From Planctomycetota bacterium (GTDB lineage: Bacteria > Planctomycetota > Phycisphaerae > Phycisphaerales > UBA1924), in contig JAFEBO010000008.1 in NCBI GenBank assembly GCA_018242625.1, positions 434,001 to 498,000 of the forward strand: 64,000 bases of DNA, read 5' to 3'. The notes below the pieces were generated by a model. It was not told the origin of the DNA, made no database searches, and saw nothing but the letters and a program-made list of their open reading frames with translations. This document shows, in pieces, positions 43,148 to 50,871 of this stretch. The number at the start of each line of letters is the position of its first letter. The first letter of the stretch is position 1. Both the position numbers and the translations under genes were made by a program.

Positions 43148-43363
43148 GGGATGGGGGCGATCGAAGCGTCTGGGCTGAGGTTGTTGAGTGCAATACGCGA
43201 TGGGGTTGCGTCAATGCGCTGTCACAAAGCAATTTGAATGAATATGAACTAATGTCAGTCACACGCGGCGGCGAGAACCGCCCATGACAGTGTCGCAACA
43301 CCGGCTCGTGCCCAGTAGGCACATGACGTGTTGCGTCCTCGTGGCTGGTATTTGGAGGTTTCT
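43148..43363. other. Gap between truncated RAYT and lipoprotein gene
   Basis: No gene is supported here. The first 30 bases may be the diverged continuation of the RAYT 3' end. The rest is unremarkable, ending in GGAGG at about 43355, seven bases before an ATG (43364) whose frame does not fit the lipoprotein gene. Confidence 0.3.
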
Positions 43364-43424
43364 ATGCAGAAGTGGCTGAAGCAGCCGACGACGAAATGTC
43401 CGAAGGATAGCGTGCGCGGCATCA

Positions 43425-44261
43425 TTGCTTTGTATCTGCGGCACGATCGCGTGGCTGAGCGGATGTGCGGCGTGGGAAATTCCCACGCCATGGGGGCCCG
43501 CAAAGATCACTCCCGTCACTCCCACGCCCACGAAATCCGCGCCCAAGCCGGGAACGGGGACGCCGCTGCCGAACCCTCTTCCTCCGCACAATACGATTGA
43601 GGTGTGGGACACCGATGGGGACGGAATCTGGGACATTGGTTACGATCCGCTCACGGGCGAACATTTCTACATTACCAGAATCCCCAAGCCGGGCGGTGGA
43701 GGAACTCCGGTGGATCAGCGACATGCCATGAACATGAACAGTTTGGGCGATGAGGGACCTGTGGATTCGGATCCCCCTGAACCCGAGCCCGAAGAGGATG
43801 AATACGTGTACGTCATTGACGGCTGCGTACTGGACGTTTCTGCTCTCGCCTGGAATGCCGATACCGGCGAGGAATTCATACAAAATCACGGACTCGATAT
43901 CGGGAACGGGACACAATCCACACTCGGCAATCTTGCCGTGTGCCACTCGTTTGATACGGATGGCGAAGCGGATCTGACGTTGTTTTGGTCATCCGATCAT
44001 GCCGTCGTGCGACCGACGGACTTTGATTTGTGCTACAAAATCAACGATCTTCCGAATACTTCGTCGACAGGACCAGATGGAATGCAAATCCGAGTCCGTG
44101 GGGAGTGGCATGACGTTGCACGCTGGGTGGTTGCGATGGGAACGAACGAATTTTCAATCCCGGTAGACGGGGTCACATGGACGATGACCGCCGTTGCAGG
44201 GGGCACCGCGATCGATGTTAAGATCAACGGTGTTTATGCTCAAACTGTGTCACTCAACTAG
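43425..44261 (+). CDS. Lipoprotein with calcium-loop motif
   Basis: A 278-residue protein starting at TTG 43425 (MLCICGTIAWLSGCAAW) with a lipobox LSGC at residues 11-14. A Pro/Thr-rich linker follows, then WDTDGDGIWDIGYD (TSP3/EF-hand-like calcium loop), an acidic Pro/Glu stretch and a beta-rich C-terminal half. A strong GGAGG-ATG lies upstream at 43364 but in another frame, so the annotated start may hide a frameshift that removed the normal N-terminus. Its C-terminus has a decayed duplicate at 41116-41233. The trypsin-like lipoprotein gene follows after 13 bases. Confidence 0.65.
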   Translation: MLCICGTIAWLSGCAAWEIPTPWGPAKITPVTPTPTKSAPKPGTGTPLPNPLPPHNTIEVWDTDGDGIWDIGYDPLTGEHFYITRIPKPGGGGTPVDQRHAMNMNSLGDEGPVDSDPPEPEPEEDEYVYVIDGCVLDVSALAWNADTGEEFIQNHGLDIGNGTQSTLGNLAVCHSFDTDGEADLTLFWSSDHAVVRPTDFDLCYKINDLPNTSSTGPDGMQIRVRGEWHDVARWVVAMGTNEFSIPVDGVTWTMTAVAGGTAIDVKINGVYAQTVSLN

Positions 44262-44274
44262 GAATTGCTGATCG

Positions 44275-45042
44275 ATGAAACGGTGGCGTCAAGCGATCTT
44301 CATCGTCATCTCGTTGAGCATCGCGGGTTGCGCAGGCCGAACGGCGCAACCCGCGATCGGCGTTCATCCGACACCGGGCGCCGAGAGTGTCCGGGTCTGC
44401 CTGCTGAAGGATCCGCGATCAGATCTCCCGGGCTGGGCCTCGGGCATTCCTACCGGAACTGAGGAAATTGTCACCTGCCTCCACGTCGTTCGCACACCTG
44501 TGTCATCGCTTTCTATCGACGACCAAACTGTGTTCGTGGAAGTTGTCGCCGCCGGGGGCCAGTGGCATTCAACAAATGCCGACGGAACCGTCGCGAGCGG
44601 TGATGACTGGGCAGACATTGCAAGCGACTGGCTGAAGCTCAAAGTGCCCGGTGGGCGGTTTCCGGCCCCGGCGCAGAACGTCATTGATTTCGATCGCCCT
44701 CTTCGCGCGGGGGAAACAATCGTCCTTATCGGCTTTCCGTTCAACGCTTCGAAAGCCATCAGTGAGAGTCCGAACAAGCCGACGATCGTTGCCGGACGAG
44801 TGGCCAAGTCGCCGTCGGACTGGAACGATCGAATCATCGCTGTCGAACTCGACGTTCCTCCCGATCACGACCACTTCGGCGGAATGAGCGGCGGGGCTGC
44901 CGCGGTTTACGACTCGCGAGCAAAGCAATGGGTCGTGGTGGGGATCGTCCGCGGTGCCAGCGAACGCCGATACGGTTTCGGTCCGTTCGAGTGGAGTGTC
45001 GAATCGCTCGTGCAAATTGTTCGACCGCCGCCGCGGCCCTGA
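44275..45042 (+). CDS. Trypsin-like serine protease lipoprotein, copy 2
   Basis: A 255-residue lipoprotein (MKRWRQAIFIVISLSIAGC, lipobox SIAGC, Cys19) paralogous to the 41.2-kb protein. Putative triad positions are TCLHVV (His), DWLKLKV (Asp region) and GGMSGGAAAVYD (Ser). AGGA precedes the ATG. It follows the calcium-loop lipoprotein closely, suggesting a two-gene operon of envelope proteins. Substrate is unknown; a scavenging or defence role at the cell surface is possible. Confidence 0.78.
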   Translation: MKRWRQAIFIVISLSIAGCAGRTAQPAIGVHPTPGAESVRVCLLKDPRSDLPGWASGIPTGTEEIVTCLHVVRTPVSSLSIDDQTVFVEVVAAGGQWHSTNADGTVASGDDWADIASDWLKLKVPGGRFPAPAQNVIDFDRPLRAGETIVLIGFPFNASKAISESPNKPTIVAGRVAKSPSDWNDRIIAVELDVPPDHDHFGGMSGGAAAVYDSRAKQWVVVGIVRGASERRYGFGPFEWSVESLVQIVRPPPRP

Positions 45043-45049
45043 GTTGATC

Positions 45050-45259
45050 GGCGGGTGGCCCTGATCTTGTCCCCTCGCAATCGCGCTCGCCGGGTGGCCG
45101 TGACCTCCCGGCATCCCCCAACCCCAGAATCCACCCCACGCATCGTGCCACTGACCTCGGCTTTGAGAGGTCAGTGTGTCTTTCCGCCTTTCTCCGACCC
45201 AAAGGCCCACTGACCTTGCCAAGCCAAGGTCAGTGGCACGACGGCGGTGCCACCCGCCG
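45050..45259. repeat. REP cluster E
   Basis: Two lead-ins (one altered to GGGTGGCCCTGATCTTG) and a complete unit: CACTGACCTC/GAGGTCAGTG (45149-45176) and CACTGACCTT/AAGGTCAGTG with GCCAAGCC (45208-45235). It is nearly identical to cluster A over its right 130 bases. After it, GGCGGTGCCACCCGCCGG forms a further small inverted repeat. Confidence 0.85.
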
Positions 45260-45459
45260 GCGTCCTCGCCGAAGCAAACCAACTACTCGACAAGCTCGGC
45301 ACGCCCGCGAATCCCGATGCAGTGAATGCCTTGCTCCGGCCGTACACCCAAGACGATGCACGTTGCGACGACGATCCGCACATCCAGTGCCTCTGCCACC
45401 TCTGGCTCACCGCCACCCACGCCTTGGAACACCGCCAGCCGATGTGGTGCATCAAGTGA
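45247..45459 (+). CDS. Possible small protein or gene remnant
   Basis: A 70-codon frame from GTG 45247, partly inside the REP border. Past the first five residues it reads like real protein (LAEANQLLDKLGTPANPD, HIQCLCHLWLTATHALEH), with cysteines and histidines, but no Shine-Dalgarno and no family is recognised. It may be the 3' end of a gene whose front was replaced by REP DNA, like the remnant at 41.1 kb. Low confidence. Confidence 0.3.
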   Translation: MPPAGVLAEANQLLDKLGTPANPDAVNALLRPYTQDDARCDDDPHIQCLCHLWLTATHALEHRQPMWCIK

Positions 45460-45618
45460 GCTGATGGCGGCTGGAACCGTCCTGCCCCACCGGCCCTCCA
45501 AAACAAAACTTCTCCCCTCCCCCAATCGACATGGCGTCTCAACAAACCCCATGTATCTTTGAAGAGGCACCCTCGCGCCCATCCCCGCACTCGTTCCAAT
45601 CCCACCAACGGAGCGACC

Positions 45619-46320
45619 ATGAAAATCACCGCCGCCCTCCTGCTCATCGCGGCAAGCGCTCCGCTCTGTGCCTCCTCCCGTGCTGCCGTCCTCGCAGGCT
45701 GGACCTTTGAGTCATCGCAGCCCGCCGGCCCCGGCCCCTACGCGCCGGACTTCGGGCTCGTCAGTCCGAGCCTGGGTGCAGCACGACTCGTCCACGCGAA
45801 CCCCGCCGCGGCGTACAGCTCCCCTTCGGGCAACGGTTCGGCGCACTCGTTCAGTTCCGATCACTGGACCGTGGGCGACTATTACGAGTTCACGACCAGC
45901 ACCATCGGCTATCGATACATCACGTTCTACTGGGATCAAGCCTCCAGCAGCCGCGGCCCGCGCGACTTCAGCGTGCAGTACAGCGCCGACGGCGTCACCT
46001 TCTTCCCCGCATGGCCCTATCAGGTGCAGGCGGATTCACCCCCGCTCCCCCGCTGGAATCCCGTCACGGCCTCGGGCCTCTACAGCTACGAACTCTCGGG
46101 TTCCGTCGCGGCGCTCGAGAACAAAAGCAAGGTCTATTTCAGACTCGTTCTGGATTCGTCCACCTCAGTCAGCGGCGGCATCATCACCGACTCCAGCGAA
46201 ACCCGCGTCGACAACGTCATGATCATCGCCTGGGGCGTCGTCCCCTCGCCCGGCGGGCTGGCGCTCGTCAGCCTCGCCGCCACAACACCAACCCGCCGCC
46301 GCCGCGACCCCGCGGCATAA
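45619..46320 (+). CDS. PEP-CTERM secreted protein
   Basis: A 233-residue protein with signal peptide MKITAALLLIAASAPLCASSRA and a beta-sandwich-like body (WTFESSQPAGPGPYAP, DNVMIIAWGVV). The C-terminus VVPSPGGLALVSLAATTPTRRRRD matches PEP-CTERM form. GGAG lies seven bases before ATG 45619. The fold resembles the carbohydrate-binding-like domains common in planctomycete PEP-CTERM proteins, which is inference. REP clusters flank the gene on both sides. Confidence 0.78.
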   Translation: MKITAALLLIAASAPLCASSRAAVLAGWTFESSQPAGPGPYAPDFGLVSPSLGAARLVHANPAAAYSSPSGNGSAHSFSSDHWTVGDYYEFTTSTIGYRYITFYWDQASSSRGPRDFSVQYSADGVTFFPAWPYQVQADSPPLPRWNPVTASGLYSYELSGSVAALENKSKVYFRLVLDSSTSVSGGIITDSSETRVDNVMIIAWGVVPSPGGLALVSLAATTPTRRRRDPAA

Positions 46321-46457
46321 GTGGGGGAGGCCATCCGCCAACACCCCGAACTCACCCCGGGCGGCGTGCCACCGGCCGGGCTGGTGATTTCTTCGCTTCG
46401 CCATGGACATGACTGCAGAATCGCTCCAAGAACTTGGATCAGTGTAATCGTTCGGGG

Positions 46458-46617
46458 CGGCTGGTGGCGCTGACCTTCCGGTATCCCCCAACCCCCGAAC
46501 CTGCCCCCGTGTCGTGCAACTGACCTTGAGGGTTCTGCCAAGCTCAGAGTGTCTTTCTGCCTTTGGTTCTTACGAATCAAGATCCACTGACCTTGCCAAG
46601 CCAAGGTCAGTGGCGCG
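46458..46617. repeat. REP cluster F
   Basis: Lead-in GGTGGCGCTGACCTTCCGG, a degenerate first palindrome (CAACTGACCTTGAGGG..CTCAGAG) and an intact second palindrome CACTGACCTT/AAGGTCAGTG with GCCAAGCC (46586-46613). The 46321-46457 stretch before it shows nothing further. Confidence 0.8.
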
Positions 46618-46703
46618 ATTTGATATCTTATTCTCCTGTAACTCCGTTCATATACGGCGGATTGCAGTGATCCACACTTGGATTCAAACCTCAGGAGTGC
46701 GTG

Positions 46704-47300
46704 ATGGGCACATGGCTTTGGTCGATTCATTTGAAAACCGCAGACGCAACGGCGGTGCGTGCCGCGGCGGCGAAGGTGGCGGATCAATGCGGCGGGCCGA
46801 TGGCTGTTGCTGACCCGGAGGCTGGTTGGGTCAGCGTCTATCCGCAGACCGACCTCATCGGCGACAGTCTGAACATCACGCGGATGATGGCGGAAGCAAC
46901 CGGCGTCGAACACGTCCTGACGCTCGTCGTGGAAGACAGCGATGTGTTCAAATACTGGTATTTCCACAACGGCGAGTTGGCCGACGCGTTCAATTCCTGC
47001 CCGGACTACTACGGCGAAATGGACGAAGACGACCTCAACGCCAGGGGAAACCCGCAGGCCTTCCGCGGATTGCTCGATGATGCCGGCCAGCGGCGATTGG
47101 GCGAACTGGTTGCACAGCGGATGATCAACGGGCAGATCGTTGTCTCGGGTGCCGAACGCACGGACGACGACGATGACGCCGATGATTTCGAAGAAGTTGA
47201 GAGCGAGTTCGACTTTGAAGACGTTCGAATGGAGCGCATCGCCGAAGTGTTCGACATCCGCGGTGCCGGAAAATCATTTGAAGAGTTCGGCCCGTCGTAA
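46704..47300 (+). CDS. Unrecognised acidic protein
   Basis: A 198-residue cytoplasmic-looking protein starting MGTWLWSIHLKTADATAV, behind an AGGAG Shine-Dalgarno. The first 150 residues look globular (ITRMMAEATGVEHVLTLVVEDSDVF). The last 50 contain a poly-Asp/Glu tract (TDDDDDADDFEEVESEFDFED). No signal peptide, no transmembrane segment and no family that I can name. It is bracketed by REP clusters F and G. Confidence 0.65.
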   Translation: MGTWLWSIHLKTADATAVRAAAAKVADQCGGPMAVADPEAGWVSVYPQTDLIGDSLNITRMMAEATGVEHVLTLVVEDSDVFKYWYFHNGELADAFNSCPDYYGEMDEDDLNARGNPQAFRGLLDDAGQRRLGELVAQRMINGQIVVSGAERTDDDDDADDFEEVESEFDFEDVRMERIAEVFDIRGAGKSFEEFGPS

Positions 47301-47400
47301 GGCAGGTGGCGCTGACCTTCCACGCGCCGTGGCGATGACCTTGGTTCCTCCCCGGTCCGTGTCCTTGCGCCTTTCTCCGATCCAACCCCAGTGCCCTTGC
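47301..47400. repeat. REP cluster G, strongly decayed
   Basis: The order of parts is recognisable (GGTGGCGCTGACCTTCC, then ATGACCTTGGTTCCTCC, GTCCTTGCGCCTTTCTCCGATCC, and CAGTGCCCTTGCCC), but the palindromic arms no longer pair. Confidence 0.6.
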
Positions 47401-47446
47401 CCACCCGTTTCTCGCGGCGCCAATCAAGCCCAGGATTCCCTGCCAC

Positions 47447-48151
47447 TCACCGCCGCCTTCTGCCCGCCACCACCAGCAACCCGCCAAGCCAAGCCGTCGA
47501 AGGCGTCGGCAGCGGCGTAAGCGTCAGATCGAACGAGTACGACGAGGTCGAATCAACCAGCGGCGTGTTGAACGGCGGGATTGTGTCGTAGATCAGCTTG
47601 GATTGGCAGGTAATGAAGTACTGCCCGGGGCTGAGCAGGCCGCTCGCCCCACCGAAGCCCGACGCTCCCGAGCCATAATTGACTCCGATGCAGCGGTTCA
47701 CAAACGTCACCTGCGCCGACGTCGTTCCCGGGAACAAGGAGTAATTCGTGTGCACGTCAAACTGGTACAAAGTCGGCGCGGTCACCGTAAAGAAGATCTG
47801 AATAAACGACTCGGACTGGCCCTGCAGCTCCCACACGTCTCCCTGCTTGATGTGGACCGCGGAGGAGCCCGAGCCCGAGATCTTGTTTGAAGTGGCTGAA
47901 TAGGTCAGCGTCGTGTCGGCGGTGACTGAGCCGGTCCCCGCGTACGTATCCGCGTACAGGTGCTGGTTCAACGACGCCGGGTCGGTCCATGAGTACACAA
48001 AGCGATCTTCGTCGGGGAAGATCGTCGTGATGGCGTACGCGCCGGCGTACACCGAATCGAGCGTGTAGAAGGCACCATCCGCCGGCCGCAAACCGACTCC
48101 GACCGCCGCGCCAAGTGAAACGATGAGCCCGCTGAATCGGATCGGACGCAT
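47447..48151 (-). CDS. PEP-CTERM secreted protein
   Basis: A 234-residue protein with signal peptide MRPIRFSGLIVSLGAAVGVGL, a beta-rich body and C-terminal LPTPSTAWLGGLLVVAGRRRR, a PEP-CTERM tail. A GGAGG Shine-Dalgarno lies upstream. Two cysteines (NRCIG and ITCQS) could form a disulfide. Function is unknown. It reads against its neighbours inside the REP-rich region. Confidence 0.78.
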   Translation of the reverse strand: MRPIRFSGLIVSLGAAVGVGLRPADGAFYTLDSVYAGAYAITTIFPDEDRFVYSWTDPASLNQHLYADTYAGTGSVTADTTLTYSATSNKISGSGSSAVHIKQGDVWELQGQSESFIQIFFTVTAPTLYQFDVHTNYSLFPGTTSAQVTFVNRCIGVNYGSGASGFGGASGLLSPGQYFITCQSKLIYDTIPPFNTPLVDSTSSYSFDLTLTPLPTPSTAWLGGLLVVAGRRRR

Positions 48152-48339
48152 GCTCTTTTCCTCCTATTCGGCACCTTCCGCGGCAAATCGCCTCGAACTG
48201 GTCCAACGCTCCTCCACCTCGCCACCACCGATTGGCGGAACAATCGTCGTGGCGTCCCATCATCCCTTCGAAGGAGCATGCGTTCCGTGCGCGAAAATCT
48301 TTCATCAGAATTCGCGTCCGGCGTAGATTTCTTCTAGCG

Positions 48340-48430
48340 GCGGCGGCCGTGACCTCCCGGCCTCCCCACCCCAAGCGCCGTGGCACCGACTTTGGTTCCC
48401 CCAACGTCAGTGTGCCTTTCTCCACCCATC
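48340..48430. repeat. REP cluster H, decayed
   Basis: GGCGGCCGTGACCTCCCGG lead-in, GGCACCGACTTTGG and AACGTCAGTGTGCCTTTCTCC follow the cluster order, with arms mostly degraded. It is the last recognisable unit. The rest of 48152-48622 shows no gene. Confidence 0.6.
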
Positions 48431-48622
48431 CACCATCCCTGTCGCGCCAGCGACACAACCCAGCTTCTCGGCAAGCCCGCCATCCAAAAGATGCCCCCGC
48501 TCACTGCAAGATCCACCCTCCTCCCCCGCACTCTCGGTTGAGACGCTCTGGCTCAAGCCTTCCAACGGGCTTGCAAAGCCAGCGCACCCCGGCCGCACCG
48601 TTCAGTCACGGAGAGGATCGCA

Positions 48623-49399
48623 ATGAACACCGCAATTCTGGGAGCGCTCGTCGGCACCACCACATTTGTCGCCGCCTCGCAAGCGTCGCTCACCGCCTAC
48701 GGCGACTTCGACCGCGTGAGCACCGCGTCAACCGCGGCCGCGACACGGTCGCTCGCCGCGGAATCCAAATGGCTCGCCGCCGCCGCAACTTGGGGGCCCA
48801 TCAACGTCGTCGACTTTGAGTCCGCCACCGTTGGTGTGAATGCAACCATGCACACGATCGCGCCGGGCGTGCGCATGAGCGTTCAGGGAAACATCCATCC
48901 CGACAACCTCGTCGTGCTCAGCGGGGCCAACTCGTACGGCCCTACCAACGGATTCAACACGACCGCGGGCGGCAGCCGCCACATGCAATACGAGGACGGC
49001 GACGGGGGCATGTGGGACCCAATCGTTGTTTTCAACTTTGACCACGCCGTCACCGCATTTTCCTGCTTTATCACCGGCGAAGGTTGTGGCGCCACTGTGA
49101 CCGCCCCCTTCACGCAGCTTTTCACGGGCAACAGCATCCAGTGGGATATGGGTCTAGGCGACGGTGGCACACCGTACTGGCCCGCCACCTACCAGCCAAA
49201 CGTTCGCTTCATCGGCTTCACCAACCTTTCGGCGCCGACCAAATCGGTCTCGATCCATCTTCCCGCCGGCTCATCCTACCCGTGGCGAGGCAACTTCTCG
49301 TTTGATGATGTCCGCTGGGTCGAAGATGTTCCCGCGCCGTCCACATTCGTCACGCTCGCCGCCCCGCTCGCCTGGAATCTGCGTCGACACCGGAAGTGA
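48623..49399 (+). CDS. PEP-CTERM secreted protein
   Basis: A 258-residue protein with a signal peptide (MNTAILGALVGTTTFVAASQA), then a beta-rich body (VDFESATVGVNATMHTI, IGFTNLSAPTKSVSIHL) and C-terminal VPAPSTFVTLAAPLAWNLRRHRK. The fold reminds me of PEP-CTERM proteins with a carbohydrate-binding-like jelly roll. GAGAGGA precedes the ATG. Four PEP-CTERM genes lie within 14 kb, suggesting shared export by an exosortase encoded elsewhere. Confidence 0.78.
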   Translation: MNTAILGALVGTTTFVAASQASLTAYGDFDRVSTASTAAATRSLAAESKWLAAAATWGPINVVDFESATVGVNATMHTIAPGVRMSVQGNIHPDNLVVLSGANSYGPTNGFNTTAGGSRHMQYEDGDGGMWDPIVVFNFDHAVTAFSCFITGEGCGATVTAPFTQLFTGNSIQWDMGLGDGGTPYWPATYQPNVRFIGFTNLSAPTKSVSIHLPAGSSYPWRGNFSFDDVRWVEDVPAPSTFVTLAAPLAWNLRRHRK

Positions 49400-49560
49400 C
49401 CGGCGGGGGGTACCGCACTCATCCGTCCCCTCGATTTGAAAATGAACCAGCCGTCCCAATCGTGATTGAGAGCCCCAGGAGACTGCAATCAGGAGCTTCC
49501 GATCTATCACGGTAACGTGCCGATCCCGCTTTTGCCTCTCCTTCACCTTCTCTTCAGCTT

Positions 49561-50703
49561 GTGCGGCGATCCTCCGGAGTGGCCAAGAAATCGCAACCAC
49601 CAGCCCGGAAAATCCGCTACGCGGTCGTCGGGCTCGGGCACATCGCGCAGGCCGCGGTGCTGCCGGCCTTCGCTCACGCGGGAAATTCCGAACTGGTCGC
49701 GCTCGTCACCGGCGATGCAAAGAAGCTCAACGAGCTCGGCAAGCGCTACAAAGTCTCCGCGCTCTACGGCTACGAAGATCTCGCGCGGTGCATCGAGCGC
49801 GAACGGATCGATGCCGTCTACGTGGCCACGCCCAACTCCGAGCACCTCCCGATCGTCGAGCGGGCGGCCGGCGCCGGAGCCCACGTCCTCTGCGAGAAGC
49901 CGCTGGCCGTCACCGCGCGCGAGTGCCGCGCCATGATCCACGCCTGCGACCAGGCCGGCGTGCTGCTCATGACCGCCTACCGCCTGCACTTTGACCCAGC
50001 AAACCTGAAAGCGCTCGAAGTCGCGCGTTCCGGAAAAATCGGCGAGCCGCGACACTTCATCTCATCATTCAGCTACCAGATCAAGGACCAGTCCAACATC
50101 CGTCTCCAGGCCGAGCTCGGCGGCGGCCCTCTGCACGACATCGGCATCTACTGCGTCAACGCCGCCCGGTCGCTCTTCCAGGCCGATCCCATCGAGGTGC
50201 AGGCGTGGACCGCCGCCTCCGGCGACAAGCGCTTCGCCGAGGTCGAAGAAACCGTAACAGCCATGCTCCGGTTCCCCGAAGGCCGCCTGGCTACGTTCAT
50301 GTGCAGCTTCGGCCTTGCCACCACCAGCTGGTTCGAACTGCTCGGCACCAAAGGCGCCGTCTGCCTCGACGCCGCCTACGAGTACACCGATCCCACCGAA
50401 GTCACCGTCACCGTCAACGAAAAAGCCCGAACCAGCACCATCGCGAAACGCGACCAGTTCGCCTCCGAACTTGTCTACTTCTCCGACTGCGTGCGGAAGG
50501 GACAGCAGCCCGAGCCCTCCGGCCGGGAGGGGCTGGCCGACGTCCGTGTGATACATGCGCTGCTCCAATCGATCGCGCGAAACCGCCCGCTCCGCCTCGC
50601 GCCCGCCCGCGCCGTGCGCCACCCTTCGCCCCGCCAGGAAATCCGGCGTGCTCCCGTCCGACGCGAGCCGCGGCTGATCCACGCACGCTCAGCATCCCAA
50701 TAG
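49561..50703 (+). CDS. Gfo/Idh/MocA family oxidoreductase
   Basis: A 380-residue NAD(P)-dependent oxidoreductase, probably acting on a sugar or sugar derivative. The Rossmann motif reads YAVVGLGHIAQAAVLPAF (residues about 20-37), and the family's catalytic EKPLAVT follows at about 118-124. GGGPLHDIGIYCVN carries the conserved DxGxH-like site (DIGIY). The start GTG 49561 has no clear Shine-Dalgarno. The C-terminal 35 residues (after RLAPARAV) are Arg-rich and extra. Neighbours give no pathway. Confidence 0.88.
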   Translation: MRRSSGVAKKSQPPARKIRYAVVGLGHIAQAAVLPAFAHAGNSELVALVTGDAKKLNELGKRYKVSALYGYEDLARCIERERIDAVYVATPNSEHLPIVERAAGAGAHVLCEKPLAVTARECRAMIHACDQAGVLLMTAYRLHFDPANLKALEVARSGKIGEPRHFISSFSYQIKDQSNIRLQAELGGGPLHDIGIYCVNAARSLFQADPIEVQAWTAASGDKRFAEVEETVTAMLRFPEGRLATFMCSFGLATTSWFELLGTKGAVCLDAAYEYTDPTEVTVTVNEKARTSTIAKRDQFASELVYFSDCVRKGQQPEPSGREGLADVRVIHALLQSIARNRPLRLAPARAVRHPSPRQEIRRAPVRREPRLIHARSASQ

Positions 50704-50763
50704 CCTGGGGGAAAAATCCGGATCCTGCTGCCGACCTTGGTTCTTCCAAGGCACGCCCCCAGG
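50704..50763. terminator. Long hairpin between convergent genes
   Basis: CCTGGGGG (50704-50711) pairs with CCCCCAGG (50756-50763), enclosing CCTTGG/CCAAGG. It lies between the stop of the oxidoreductase gene and the convergent 50.9-kb gene and could terminate either. The inner part faintly resembles the REP palindromes. Confidence 0.5.
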
Positions 50764-50871
50764 ATCTTGTCGCCGCTCACGCCGTGCGACCGCTCGCGGC
50801 CTTGAGCGAGTCGCGTAGACCCGCTCGCACCCACCGCACCGCGCCGTCTCACCGCCTTGAGCCTGCCCGCC

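Noticed and set aside
43328..43600. 90-codon frame starting before the lipoprotein gene
   Set aside because: Its ATG 43364 has a good Shine-Dalgarno, but beyond about 20 codons it is the out-of-frame shadow of the lipoprotein. I treat it as evidence of a frameshift, not as a separate gene.
40250..48430. Regularly repeated units as a CRISPR array
   Set aside because: Units are about 170 bases, palindromic and scattered between genes with uneven spacing, and no cas genes are near.
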